64,000 bases of DNA. Source: Dyella silvatica. GTDB taxonomy: Bacteria > Pseudomonadota > Gammaproteobacteria > Xanthomonadales > Rhodanobacteraceae. The notes beneath the pieces were generated by a model that did not search any database, was not told the DNA's origin, and worked only from the letters and a program-made list of their open reading frames with translations. This document shows, piece after piece, positions 1-11,703 of this stretch. Both the position numbers and the translations under genes were made by a program. The stretch is from positions 1-64,000 of the forward strand of contig NZ_JAPDPE010000006.1 of NCBI RefSeq assembly GCF_026283955.1, in the 5' to 3' direction. The stretch's first letter is position 1; every line of letters begins with the position of its first letter.

Positions 1-2103
1 CATGTATCCGAACAGTTCGTCGGTGAAGCATCCGATGGCCAGAAATACACCGTCAACGGTCAGCCGGCCTACTTGCCGCAAGGTATCCAGTTACAGCAGA
101 ACGGTGGCGAAGAGCGCCGCACCGGCTATATGGCCACGCTGGTGTGGAAGCCTACCGACGAACTGCAACTCACCGGCGACGGCTTCTTCTCCAAGTTCAA
201 GAACGAGTCGTTCGGCTACGGCCTGCGCTCGCAAAATTTCTACGGCAACACTGCGCAAATCAGCAACCCGGTGTACAGCTCGCTGGGCACGATGATCGGC
301 GGCACCGTCAGCAGCAATCCGGCCGGTGTCGGCGGCAATCAGTTCTCCAACGAAACCACCGCCGACAACTACACCACGGTTTCCAATGTGTTCTCCGGCG
401 GCCTGAACCTGAAATGGAATCATGGCCCCTGGCATGTGGACAGCGATATCTCGATGTCACGCGCCAGCAGCAACCAGATCAATGTCGATACCACAGCCGA
501 CCCCTATACCGGCCTGGGCACCGCCAACCCACAACTGATGCAGCAGTCGGTGACTTACATGCTGCACGGGCGCGGCATCGGCACCGCCTCGTTCGCCAAT
601 CCAGGCGCCTATACCAATCTCAGTGACATGGCCTTGTCGCGCTACGGCGTTTATCCCTACGTTTATCACGACAAGATGAAGGCGTTTCGCAGCAGCGTGA
701 AATACGACTTGCCGAATAATTCGTGGTTGTCGGCGCTGGAAGCGGGCGTCTATATGAATAACCACACCTACCGTGCCGATCGCTCCGTCTATGTCTACGG
801 TTCGGAGTGGAACACCTCGCCGATTCCCGGCCAGCCGCCGCTGAGCTTGAGCGGCAGCGACGCCCAGACCACCTGCTGGAAGGGTAGCTTCGGTGGCTTC
901 CCCTGCTTCCTCAAGCTCAACGGTCCGGCCATCCTGGCGGCGCATGGCCTTCATGCCACACCGCAGAAGGATTGGAAAAACAGCTGGTCGGAAATCCAGA
1001 GCGGCAGCGTCAACGAGAAAACCCGCGATCTGTTCGTGATGGCCGATATCGATGCGCAACTGTTCGGCCATCAACTGACCGGCAATGTGGGCATGCGCGT
1101 GTCGCGGCAATCGCAATACAGCTACGGCTTGCAACAAGTGGGCAATGGCGCTGGCGTGCCGATTGCCGATGGCTATGGCATGATCAGCACCGACTATGCC
1201 CCGCTCAAGGCAGGCAAGACGTATACCGACTACCTGCCCTCGCTGAATCTGATCTATCACCTCACCGACAACGACCAGGCCCGCTTCTCCGCGGCGAAGG
1301 TGCTTTCCCGCCCACCGATCGATTCGATGCTGGCAGGCGCCGGCTCCTGGATTGCCAACGGCCAGTACAACGTCTGGGGCGGTACCAGCCCGCTGCTGAA
1401 CCCATTGCGCGCGCAACAGTACGACCTGGGCTACGAGCATTACTTCGACGATTCGTCGGGTGCGCTCACCGCCGGGGTGTTCTTCAAGCACATCGACTCG
1501 TTCATCCAGAACGTGACCCTTAACAACTACGACTTCGCTGCCGCCGGCATCACCGTGCCGACCGATCCGACGACCGGCAAGCCCTACCTCAACGGGCAAT
1601 ACCAGACCGCCTACAACGCCAAGGGCGGCAATGTTCGCGGCCTCGAACTGGGCTTCTCGAAAACCCATTTCCTGCCGGGCATCTGGTCGGGCCTGGGCGT
1701 GCAGGCGAATTACTCGCTGACCTCCAGCTCGGTGCGCAACCCCACCATCCTGGGCGGCCCGACCACTTATATCGGCCTGCCCGGCTTGTCGCGTCGCGTC
1801 GCCAGCGGTGCGCTGTTCTACGACTACGGTCCGTTCTCGGCCCGCTTGTCGGCGAACTATCGTTCCTCTTTCGTCTCCGACACGCAGATCGCGGTCAACA
1901 GCCAGCTGGTCACATTTGCGTCCGAAACGGTGTACGACTTCCAGACTTCGTACGCGATCACCAAGCAACTCAGCGTGGTCTACCAGATGCTTAATGTGAG
2001 CAACCAGCCGACCCGCACCTACTTCGGCGGCAACCCCGCGCAAACCGGCACCATCCAATACTTCGGCCGCACCAACTACCTGGGCCTCAACCTCAAGCTG
2101 TAA
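1..2103 (+). CDS. TonB-dependent receptor, C-terminal part (5' end outside the window)
   Basis: This frame is open from the first base, so the gene starts upstream; 700 residues are visible. The sequence is outer-membrane beta-barrel in style: alternating aromatic and polar strands, many Tyr/Asn/Gly, long Gly/Asn/Ser loops, and a final strand ending in Leu at the outer-membrane C-terminus. Plug and TonB box are not in the window. It is followed directly by secreted alpha-glucan hydrolases and a sugar porter, so import of maltodextrins across the outer membrane is the likely role, as for MalA-type receptors of Caulobacter and Xanthomonas. The substrate is inferred from context only. Family call is firm; specificity is not. 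Confidence 0.9.
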   Translation, partial: HVSEQFVGEASDGQKYTVNGQPAYLPQGIQLQQNGGEERRTGYMATLVWKPTDELQLTGDGFFSKFKNESFGYGLRSQNFYGNTAQISNPVYSSLGTMIGGTVSSNPAGVGGNQFSNETTADNYTTVSNVFSGGLNLKWNHGPWHVDSDISMSRASSNQINVDTTADPYTGLGTANPQLMQQSVTYMLHGRGIGTASFANPGAYTNLSDMALSRYGVYPYVYHDKMKAFRSSVKYDLPNNSWLSALEAGVYMNNHTYRADRSVYVYGSEWNTSPIPGQPPLSLSGSDAQTTCWKGSFGGFPCFLKLNGPAILAAHGLHATPQKDWKNSWSEIQSGSVNEKTRDLFVMADIDAQLFGHQLTGNVGMRVSRQSQYSYGLQQVGNGAGVPIADGYGMISTDYAPLKAGKTYTDYLPSLNLIYHLTDNDQARFSAAKVLSRPPIDSMLAGAGSWIANGQYNVWGGTSPLLNPLRAQQYDLGYEHYFDDSSGALTAGVFFKHIDSFIQNVTLNNYDFAAAGITVPTDPTTGKPYLNGQYQTAYNAKGGNVRGLELGFSKTHFLPGIWSGLGVQANYSLTSSSVRNPTILGGPTTYIGLPGLSRRVASGALFYDYGPFSARLSANYRSSFVSDTQIAVNSQLVTFASETVYDFQTSYAITKQLSVVYQMLNVSNQPTRTYFGGNPAQTGTIQYFGRTNYLGLNLKL

Positions 2104-2150
2104 ATCACCGACGTAGCGGCGCTGGTGCAAGCAGCGTCGCTGCCAGACAT

Positions 2151-2178
2151 GGAAGTTCATCCCCTGGGGTGAACTTCC
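2151..2178. terminator. Intercistronic hairpin between receptor and amylase genes
   Basis: GGAAGTTCA (2151-2159) pairs perfectly with TGAACTTCC (2170-2178), and the enclosed CCCC-T-GGGG can extend the stem. There is no T-run after it. It could attenuate transcription or stabilise the receptor mRNA 3' end. Confidence 0.4.
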
Positions 2179-2243
2179 GCTTCACGGCGACGGCCCGGCG
2201 TGGCGGTCCATCGCGGGCATCCGACCACCGCATGGAGCAAGTC

Positions 2244-3835
2244 ATGTTGCGCTTCCGCTGGTTCCATTGGCAGGCCCTGCTGCTCGCACTCGCCCTCGCA
2301 CCCGGCAGCCATGCCGCCAACGCCCCCGCCGTACCGCTGCCGGCCACCACAGTCAGCAGCAGCGAGAGCTCCGGTGTCTATTACGAGATCTTCGTGCGCT
2401 CCTGGTTTGACAGCAACGGCGATGGCGTCGGCGATCTCAATGGCGTCACCGCCAAACTGGATTACTTACAGCAACTCGGCGTCAGCGGCATCTGGCTGAT
2501 GCCGATCAACCCGTCGCCCAGCTATCACGGCTACGACGTCACCGATTACCAAAACATCCAGCCTGAGTACGGCAACCTGCAAGATTTTCAACGCCTGCTG
2601 GCCGAGGCGCATAAGCGCGGCATCGAGGTCATCATCGATCTGGTGGTCAATCACACCAGCGACCGGCACCCTTGGTTCCAGGCGGCGTTAAACCGCAAAG
2701 ATCCACACCACGATTGGTATACCTGGGCAGGCCCCAAGACCGACCTGCGCGCGATGAGTGCCGCCGGCGGCCCGGCCTGGCATGACGTGGGCACAGCGCC
2801 CGCCCCGGCGCAGCACTATCTGGGCGACTTTGCCGCGGCCATGCCCGATCTCAACTATGACCAGCCCGCTGTGCGCCAAGCGGTCATCCGCATCGGTCGA
2901 TTCTGGTTGCAGCAAGGCGTCGATGGCTTTCGTCTCGATGCCGCCCGGCATATCTATGACGACCTGCAGACCGATACCGGCAAACCGGTAACGGTACGCA
3001 AAAATATCGTCTGGTGGACTGAATTTCGCCAAGCCCTGAGCACGGTAAAACCCGACTCCTATCTGGTCGGTGAAGTGACCCAGCCCTCGATCGAGCAACT
3101 GCAGCCCTACCTCAAGCCGCTGGGCTCGGTGTTTGATTTTCCGCTGGCCGAGCAATTGATCAAATGTGCCGACCGCGAACGTGACAGCGGCATCGGCGCG
3201 CTGCTGGAACGCATCGACCACGCCTATCGCAGCGCGGCCGGAAACCGTCCGGGGCCGAGCTACGTCGGCGATGCGCCGTTTTTATCCAACCACGACCAAG
3301 AGCGCGTCATAAGCCAGCTGCATGGCAACGCCCAGCATATGCGGATGGCCGCGGCGATGCTGCTGACCCTGCCTGGACGTCCATTTATTTACTACGGTGA
3401 AGAACTCGGCGTGCCCGGCCACAAGCCAGACCTGCAGCTGCGCCAACCCCTGCGCTGGCAACGCGCAGCGAATGCGCCGGGGCAAACCCATTGGCAGGGA
3501 CCGTTGGCAGCCGAAGACCACGGCATCTCGGTCGAAGCCGAACAGGCCGACCCCGACTCACTATGGAGCTACTACAGCCGGCTCATTCACTGGCGCATGC
3601 AGGTCTCCGCCTTGCGCGATGGCAGCGTGCGCAACTATGCCGTGGATCAAGCCGGCATCGTCGCCTATGAACGGATAACGGCCAGTAGCCGCGTGTTGGT
3701 GATACACAACCTGTCCGGCACCAGCCAAACGCTGCCGGCCAAGGCGAACACGTTGCTACTGAGCAGCAAGCCTCGCATCGCCTTCGAACAGCAGCGGCTG
3801 AGCATGCCGCCTTACAGCACAGCGGTATTGCAGTA

Positions 3836-3836
<1 letters not shown>
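2244..3836 (+). CDS. Exported GH13 alpha-amylase-family hydrolase
   Basis: A 530-residue protein with an N-terminal Sec signal (hydrophobic LLLALALAPGSHA, cleavage near residue 24). All four GH13 motifs are present: region I DLVVNHTS (about 132-139), region II FRLDAARH with nucleophile Asp232, region III GEVTQP with acid/base Glu277, and region IV NHDQER with Asp351. It should cleave alpha-1,4 (or alpha-1,6) bonds of maltodextrins in the periplasm or outside the cell. The start at 2244 is chosen because GGAG lies 6 nt upstream and the signal peptide begins there; an in-frame ATG at 2169 lies inside the hairpin and would add a non-signal extension. It is the first complete gene of the starch locus. 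Amylase versus oligo-glucosidase activity cannot be told from motifs alone. Confidence 0.9.
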
Positions 3837-6065
<2,229 letters not shown>

Positions 6066-6084
6066 CCCGCAGGGGAGAATCGGT

Positions 6085-8319
6085 TTGAGGGCAATCAAGA
6101 TGGCGGCGGTCATGCCGGTCAGCGCTTTGTTGGCCGGCATGATGGCTATCGGTCCATTGGCAGCAAGCGACGGACAAGACGGCATCAGTTGGCGCGGACA
6201 ACCGGCAAGCATCAGCACCGATGCCAGCGGTGGCTATACGCTGGCAGGCCCGTTCGGCCAACGCCACATCGCCACCCCGGCATGGCGGCTACAGACGGCC
6301 AGCCCGCTGTTTGATGGCTTGTTCGCATTGGCTCAGGACGATTTGCAGCGCGACTCGGTGCAAGCCATACGCGACGATGCCTTCGATCACGGTCAGCCAA
6401 TCCCCTGCCCTTGTTTCGAAACCGGCGCGCAGTGGCATTACGTATGGACGCGGGATCTTTCCTACGCCGTCGATCTCGGTCTGTGGCGGCTGGACCCGGC
6501 GCGGGCCAAGGCATCGCTGCGCTTCAAGCTGTCCGAGCTACGCCAGCCCGCCGCAGCGCAAGGCCTGTATGTATTGCAAGACACCGGCTCGGGCGGCAGC
6601 TGGCCGATCAGCACCGATCGTCTGGTCTGGTTTCTCGGTGCACGGCATCTGCTGGATGACCGCGCCTTTGCCGAACAAACGTATCAGGCGCTCACCCACA
6701 CCCTGGCCCAGGATCGACAATACGTCTTCGATAGCGCCCTGGGTCTTTATCGCGGTGAAACCTCGTTTCTCGATTGGCGCGAGCAAAGCTATCCCGCCTG
6801 GACCGCCAAGAACGTCAGCTTTATCGCGCAGTCCTTGGCGCTATCGACCAATGTGCTGCACTACGAAGCGCTGCGGCTGGCGGCGAGCTTGGCCGGGCAA
6901 CGCAACGATACACAGGCAGCGCTCTACCGTGCCCAGGCGCAAGCACTGAAGCAGGCGATCAACACGCACTTCTGGCGCGCCGATCGCGGCCTGTATATGA
7001 GTTACATCGGCGGCGATGGCGCGCCGTTCGAAGCCTACGATTTGCTCGGCACCGCCCTGACCATCAGCAGCGGCGTGGCCGAAGGCGAGCGCGCACGCCA
7101 GGCCCTGGCGCACTACCCCGTGTGGCCGGCGGGCAGCCCGGTGATCTGGCCCGAGCGTGCCGACCAGCCGATTTATCACAACCGTGCGATCTGGCCTTTT
7201 GTCAGCGCCTATGCGCTACGCGCGGCGCGCACCGTCAATGATCCGGCGCGGATCGCGCACGAGTTGCTGTCGCTGATACGCGGCGCGGCACTAAGCGGTT
7301 CGAATATGGAGAACTTCGAACTGATCACGCAATCCACCCATCTCGACGATGGCGCACTCAGCGGCCCGGTGGTCGATTCGCCACGCCAGCTATGGTCGGT
7401 GGCCGGCTATCTCGACATGGTGATCCAGGGCGTCTTTGGCCTTGAGGACGATGGCCGGATCGAACCGAAACTGCCGGTATCGCTGGTACCGTTGCTGTTC
7501 GCCGAGCAGCAACGCATCAGCCTGTCGCTGCCCGGGCAGCGCATCGTGCTGGTGCGCCCGCAGTCGCTGCGCGGCAACCTGTTGGTCGCCGACCAACGAC
7601 ACCGCGCGGGCAGCCAAACCGTGGTCACCTTAAAGGCCATTACGGTGGCGTCGGAGCCGCTGCGTACGGATGCGCCGCTATTCGCCCCAACCGCTCCCGC
7701 CGCGCCCATAGCCACGCGCAGCGGCACCCGCTGGACGATCACCGCTGGCGACAAAGCCACCGACTCCAAGACCGTTCTCTATATCGACGGCAAGCGTCAC
7801 GGCGTCATTGATGGAACAACCATCGTCGATCAACCATCGGCGCAACCGTGCTTTAGCGCGACCCGGCTCGCCGAGACCGGACTGGAGTCGCTGCACAGCC
7901 CCAGCCGGTGCGTGGGCGAGATAAGCCATATCGCCGGGCCATGGCCGCGTGCATGGACGGCCCCCGCCGACGGCCGTTTTAAAGCCGTGCTGCGCTATGC
8001 CAACGATCACGGCCCGATCAACACCGGCATCACCGCCGCGGTGAAGCTGCTGCAGGTACATTGCGACGGCAGCGACGCGCAAAGCCTGCCGCTGGTGATG
8101 CCGCACAGCGATGGTCAGGCCGACTCCAGCGTCGGCACGTTCAGTACCCATGCCGGCACTCGCTGTATCTTCTCGCTCAACCAGGGTTTCAACATGAGCT
8201 TTCTGCGTCACAACGCGCATTACACCGGCGGCCAGGGCGGCATCGATGGCCCAGTCAACGCCGCCACGCTGGGTGATTTGCTGATCACGCCGCAAGCCAG
8301 CGACACGCCGAACCCATGA
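6085..8319 (+). CDS. Exported six-hairpin glycosidase (glucoamylase / debranching-like)
   Basis: A 744-residue exported protein with a TTG start preceded by AGGGGAG at 7-nt spacing; an ATG at 6100 is the alternative. After the signal sequence comes an (alpha/alpha)6-barrel-like region rich in W/Y/D motifs (YVWTRDLSYAVDLGLW, WREQSYPAW, NRAIWPFVSAYALRAAR), the style of GH15, GH37, GH63 and amylo-alpha-1,6-glucosidase clans. Residues from about 540 form a separate beta-rich C-terminal region with several Cys. It would release glucose or short maltose units from dextrins made by the neighbouring GH13 enzymes. Its stop overlaps the porter start (ATGA). The exact GH family is not decided. Confidence 0.7.
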   Translation: MRAIKMAAVMPVSALLAGMMAIGPLAASDGQDGISWRGQPASISTDASGGYTLAGPFGQRHIATPAWRLQTASPLFDGLFALAQDDLQRDSVQAIRDDAFDHGQPIPCPCFETGAQWHYVWTRDLSYAVDLGLWRLDPARAKASLRFKLSELRQPAAAQGLYVLQDTGSGGSWPISTDRLVWFLGARHLLDDRAFAEQTYQALTHTLAQDRQYVFDSALGLYRGETSFLDWREQSYPAWTAKNVSFIAQSLALSTNVLHYEALRLAASLAGQRNDTQAALYRAQAQALKQAINTHFWRADRGLYMSYIGGDGAPFEAYDLLGTALTISSGVAEGERARQALAHYPVWPAGSPVIWPERADQPIYHNRAIWPFVSAYALRAARTVNDPARIAHELLSLIRGAALSGSNMENFELITQSTHLDDGALSGPVVDSPRQLWSVAGYLDMVIQGVFGLEDDGRIEPKLPVSLVPLLFAEQQRISLSLPGQRIVLVRPQSLRGNLLVADQRHRAGSQTVVTLKAITVASEPLRTDAPLFAPTAPAAPIATRSGTRWTITAGDKATDSKTVLYIDGKRHGVIDGTTIVDQPSAQPCFSATRLAETGLESLHSPSRCVGEISHIAGPWPRAWTAPADGRFKAVLRYANDHGPINTGITAAVKLLQVHCDGSDAQSLPLVMPHSDGQADSSVGTFSTHAGTRCIFSLNQGFNMSFLRHNAHYTGGQGGIDGPVNAATLGDLLITPQASDTPNP

Positions 8320-9863
8320 GCCAGACCATCAACAGCAAGCCCGCCTTGTCGTTCTGGCAGATCTGGAACATGTGCTTTGGCTTTCTCGGCATCCAGTTCG
8401 GCTTTGCCCTGCAAAACGCCAATGTCAGCCGGATCTTCCAGACCCTGGGCGCCGATGTCGCCGATATCCCGATCCTGTGGATCGCCGCGCCGCTGACCGG
8501 CCTGATCGTGCAGCCCATCGTCGGCCATTATTCCGACCGCACCTGGAACCGCCTGGGGCGGCGGCGGCCGTACTTTCTGCTCGGCGCCGTGCTGACCACG
8601 CTGGCCTTGCTATGCATGCCCAATGCACCGGCGTTGTGGATCGCCGCGGGCCTGCTGTGGATCATGGATGCCTCGATCAATGTCTCGATGGAGCCGTTCC
8701 GCGCCTTTGTCGGCGACCAACTGCCGCCACGGCAACGGCCGCTCGGCTATGCCATGCAAAGTTTCTTTATCGGCATCGGTGCCGTGGTGGCCTCGCTGCT
8801 GCCGTGGCTGTTAACCCAGTGGGGAGTCAACAACACACCGGGGCCCAGCGGCATTCCAGACACGGTGAAATACGCCTTCTACGCCGGTGCCGCGGTGCTG
8901 CTCGGTGCGGTACTGTGGACGGTGCTGTCGACACGCGAATATCCGCCCGAAGCGCTAAAGGCTTTCGATGAATCGCCATCCGCGCCGGCAGCAGCCATTG
9001 ATACTCAGGCCGCGCCATGGCGTGGCGGCTTGTGGCTCGCCGCCGGCATCCTCGGCGCGCTGTTGATCGGCTTGATGCATGGCGCCCACGAGTTGTATCT
9101 GCTGGCCGCCGGCGCCGGCGTCTATGGTGTCTTGCTGCTGTGGCTGAGTGACTCACACCGTCATCGCGCAAGCCATCAAACGGCGCCGAGCCAGCACATG
9201 GTGACCCAGGTCATGAGCGACCTTTACCGCATGCCCGATGCCATGCGTCGACTGGCCTGGGTGCAGTTTTTCTCCTGGTTTGCGTTGTTCGCCATGTGGA
9301 TCTACACCACCGCCGCAGTGACCCAGGTGCATTACGGCAGCACCGATACCCATTCGGCCGCGTACAACGAAGGCGCTAACTGGGTCGGCGTACTGTTCGC
9401 CGCTTATAACGGCTACGCCGCGCTGGCGGCGGTGGTGATTCCGCTGATGGTGCGACGCTGGGGTTTGCGCGTCAGCCACTTGATCAACGTCTGGCTTGGC
9501 GCCGTGGCTTTGCTGTCGTTTCTGCTGATTCGCGACCCGCACTGGCTGCTGCTGTCGATGCTGGGGGTAGGCTTTGCCTGGGCCTCGATTCTGTCGCTGC
9601 CCTATGCACTGTTGTCGGACAACCTGCCGGCGCAAAAGATGGGCGTCTATATGGGCATCTTCAATTTCTTTATTGTGATCCCGCAACTGCTGGCCGCCAG
9701 CGTGCTGGGCGTGCTGCTGAAAATCTTTTTCCACGGCCAGCCGATCTATGCGCTGGTGCTGGGCGGCATCAGCCTGCTTGTCGCCGGACTTTGCGTACTG
9801 CGTGTCGACGAACCGACGCATAAAACCATGCCGGCGGCCACGACCACGGAAGCCTCGCCATGA
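8316..9863 (+). CDS. MFS sugar porter, SLC45 / maltose-sucrose type
   Basis: A 515-residue membrane protein with about 12 hydrophobic segments. It has the signature of the SLC45-like/GPH-like MFS porters of Xanthomonas and Caulobacter starch loci: an N-terminal FWQIWNMCFGFLGIQFGFALQ, and DRTWNRLGRRRPYFL in the loop between helices 2 and 3. A hydrophilic central loop lies around residues 205-225. It likely carries maltose or short maltodextrins across the inner membrane with protons. It overlaps both neighbours by 4 nt (ATGA at 8316 and at 9860), so it is co-translated with the glycosidase and the last amylase. The symbol malY has been used for relatives, but I leave it blank. Confidence 0.88.
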   Translation: MSQTINSKPALSFWQIWNMCFGFLGIQFGFALQNANVSRIFQTLGADVADIPILWIAAPLTGLIVQPIVGHYSDRTWNRLGRRRPYFLLGAVLTTLALLCMPNAPALWIAAGLLWIMDASINVSMEPFRAFVGDQLPPRQRPLGYAMQSFFIGIGAVVASLLPWLLTQWGVNNTPGPSGIPDTVKYAFYAGAAVLLGAVLWTVLSTREYPPEALKAFDESPSAPAAAIDTQAAPWRGGLWLAAGILGALLIGLMHGAHELYLLAAGAGVYGVLLLWLSDSHRHRASHQTAPSQHMVTQVMSDLYRMPDAMRRLAWVQFFSWFALFAMWIYTTAAVTQVHYGSTDTHSAAYNEGANWVGVLFAAYNGYAALAAVVIPLMVRRWGLRVSHLINVWLGAVALLSFLLIRDPHWLLLSMLGVGFAWASILSLPYALLSDNLPAQKMGVYMGIFNFFIVIPQLLAASVLGVLLKIFFHGQPIYALVLGGISLLVAGLCVLRVDEPTHKTMPAATTTEASP

Positions 9864-11554
9864 TGATCAAGACCACCCTATCCGGCATGGCCATGGCGCT
9901 GACCCTTGCCATGGGAACCACCCAGGCGGCCACGCCAACGGCGGAGTTCTACGGCACCGACCAGCCCTTCGCGGCACATGCGATCTATTTCGTCATGACC
10001 GATCGCTTCGTCAATGGCGACCCAAGCAATGATCAGCGCGAGCAAGGCGGCGCGCATCGCACCTTCGATATTCCGATACCCGGCCCCAACGGTGAAAGCG
10101 ACAATATCGGCTACCTCGGCGGCGACTTCAAAGGCATTCTGGACAACGCCGCCTATATTCGCGGCATGGGTTTTGGCGCGGTGTGGATCACCCCCATTGT
10201 CGATAACCCCGACGAAGCCTTTACCGGCGGCGATCCGGTCAGCTGGGGTGCCTCGCTGGCCGATCGCGGCAAGACCGGCTACCACGGCTATTGGGGGGTG
10301 AACTTCTACAAGCTCGATGAGCACCTGCCCAGCAAGGGGCTCGACTTTGCGCAGTTCACCGACAAGATGCGCGCACAAGGCCTCAAGACCGTGCTCGATA
10401 TCGTGCTCAATCACGGCTCGCCCGCTTACAGCATGCCGCAGGCGCAAGCGCAGTTCGGGCAGATTTTCGATAAAGACGGCAACTTGATCGCCGATCACCA
10501 GAACCTGCCGCCGTCCGAGCTGGACCCGGTGCGCAACCCGCTGCACCGCTTCTATCACTCCTACGAAGACCTGGCCCAGCTGTCGAACAACAACGACGAA
10601 AACCCGGCCGTACTCGACTACTTCAGCGGCGCTTATCTGCAATGGATCGACCAGGGCGCCGATGCGTTTCGCATCGACACCATCAGCCATATGTCCACGG
10701 CGTTCTGGAATCAATTCTCCGCCCGCATCCGCGCCAGGCATCCGGGCTTTTTCATGTTTGGCGAGGCATTCGACTACAACCCCGACGACATCGGCCAATA
10801 CACCTGGGCCAAGAACGGCGGTATCAGCGTGCTCGACTTTCCGCTGCGCGGAAGCATCGCCAGCGTGTTCGAGCACCCGCACAGCGACTTCCATAAGCTC
10901 GCCGAGCATCTCTATCTACGCAATGGTCCCTACGCCAACCCTTACGAACTGGTGACCTTTTACGATAACCACGATATGAAGCGTCTCAACGCCAGCGACA
11001 ACGGCTTTATCGACGCCAATAACTGGTTATTCACCGCACGCGGCATTCCGGCGCTTTACTACGGCTCGGAGATCGGCTTTATGCGAGGCCGTGGCGAGCA
11101 CCAGGGCAACCGTAACTATTTCGGCCAGCCACGTATCGATGCCGCACCGAAAAGCCCGATCTATCGACAGCTCAAGCGCATCGCGCAGCTGCGCCAGCGT
11201 AGCCCCGCGCTGCAAAAGGGATTGATGCTGCCGATACGCCTGCAGGGCGAGCAAGCCGCGTTCTATCGGGTTTATCAAAAAGACGGCACGCACCAGATCG
11301 CCTTGGTGCTACTCAATAAAGGCGACAACGCCGCCGACTTCGATGTCCGTGACTATCTGCAAGCCGGGCGCTGGCAAGCGGCGCTTGGCGGCGACCACCC
11401 CAATGTGGCCGAGGGCGGCTCGCTGCATGCCACGGTCGCCGCGCATGACGTACAGGTCTATCTGCTCGACGCCCCGGCCAGCCGCGCCGACCTGGTCGAC
11501 GAGCTGACCCGGCTGATGCGAGAGAAGGGGCATCCGGTCATCGCGCAGCAATAA
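9860..11554 (+). CDS. Exported GH13 alpha-amylase
   Basis: A 564-residue protein with a short signal peptide (ALTLAMGTTQAA). The GH13 barrel contains IYFVMTDRFVNGDPSND, region I DIVLNHG, nucleophile Asp273 in FRIDTISHM, acid/base Glu302 in FGEAFD and Asp372 in NHDMKR. The insert WGASLADRGKTGYHGYWGVNF is characteristic of this amylase group. The start overlaps the porter stop (ATGATG; ATG at 9863 is possible). It is the last gene of the starch operon; a weak GC hairpin follows. Expected role: endo-cleavage of starch or dextrin in the periplasm or outside. The three GH13 enzymes here are clearly different from one another, suggesting complementary activities. Confidence 0.92.
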   Translation: MMIKTTLSGMAMALTLAMGTTQAATPTAEFYGTDQPFAAHAIYFVMTDRFVNGDPSNDQREQGGAHRTFDIPIPGPNGESDNIGYLGGDFKGILDNAAYIRGMGFGAVWITPIVDNPDEAFTGGDPVSWGASLADRGKTGYHGYWGVNFYKLDEHLPSKGLDFAQFTDKMRAQGLKTVLDIVLNHGSPAYSMPQAQAQFGQIFDKDGNLIADHQNLPPSELDPVRNPLHRFYHSYEDLAQLSNNNDENPAVLDYFSGAYLQWIDQGADAFRIDTISHMSTAFWNQFSARIRARHPGFFMFGEAFDYNPDDIGQYTWAKNGGISVLDFPLRGSIASVFEHPHSDFHKLAEHLYLRNGPYANPYELVTFYDNHDMKRLNASDNGFIDANNWLFTARGIPALYYGSEIGFMRGRGEHQGNRNYFGQPRIDAAPKSPIYRQLKRIAQLRQRSPALQKGLMLPIRLQGEQAAFYRVYQKDGTHQIALVLLNKGDNAADFDVRDYLQAGRWQAALGGDHPNVAEGGSLHATVAAHDVQVYLLDAPASRADLVDELTRLMREKGHPVIAQQ

Positions 11555-11555
11555 A

Positions 11556-11569
11556 GCCCCGGTCGGGGC
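11556..11569. terminator. Weak GC hairpin after the starch operon
   Basis: GCCCC (11556-11560) pairs with GGGGC (11565-11569) over a GGTC loop just after the amylase stop. No T-tract follows, so it is only a weak terminator candidate. Confidence 0.3.
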
Positions 11570-11622
11570 AATCTGTGGCAGCGGCTGTGACGGACGCGCG
11601 CAGCCATGCCGACACCTGAATT

Positions 11623-11639
11623 CTTAATCTTCAATTAAG
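11623..11639 (+). promoter_or_regulatory. PmrA/BasR-like binding box upstream of the response regulator
   Basis: CTTAATCTTCAATTAAG is a perfect inverted repeat of CTTAAT with a 5-nt spacer. It also fits the known PmrA box YTTAAK-N5-YTTAAK at 11 of 12 defined positions. It ends 64 nt before the ATG of an OmpR/PmrA-type regulator, and TTTAAG at 11654-11659 could be a -10 element. Autoregulation is the natural inference. Confidence 0.55.
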
Positions 11640-11703
11640 GCGGCCGATCTCCCTTTAAGCTGCAATCCCGATCACAGCCGCGATAACCGGCGCTGGGAGT
11701 GCT

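Noticed and set aside
457-2160. A 567-codon minus-strand frame opposite the receptor gene
   Set aside because: It is a shadow frame: its Arg/His/Val-rich composition mirrors the codon usage of the receptor on the plus strand.
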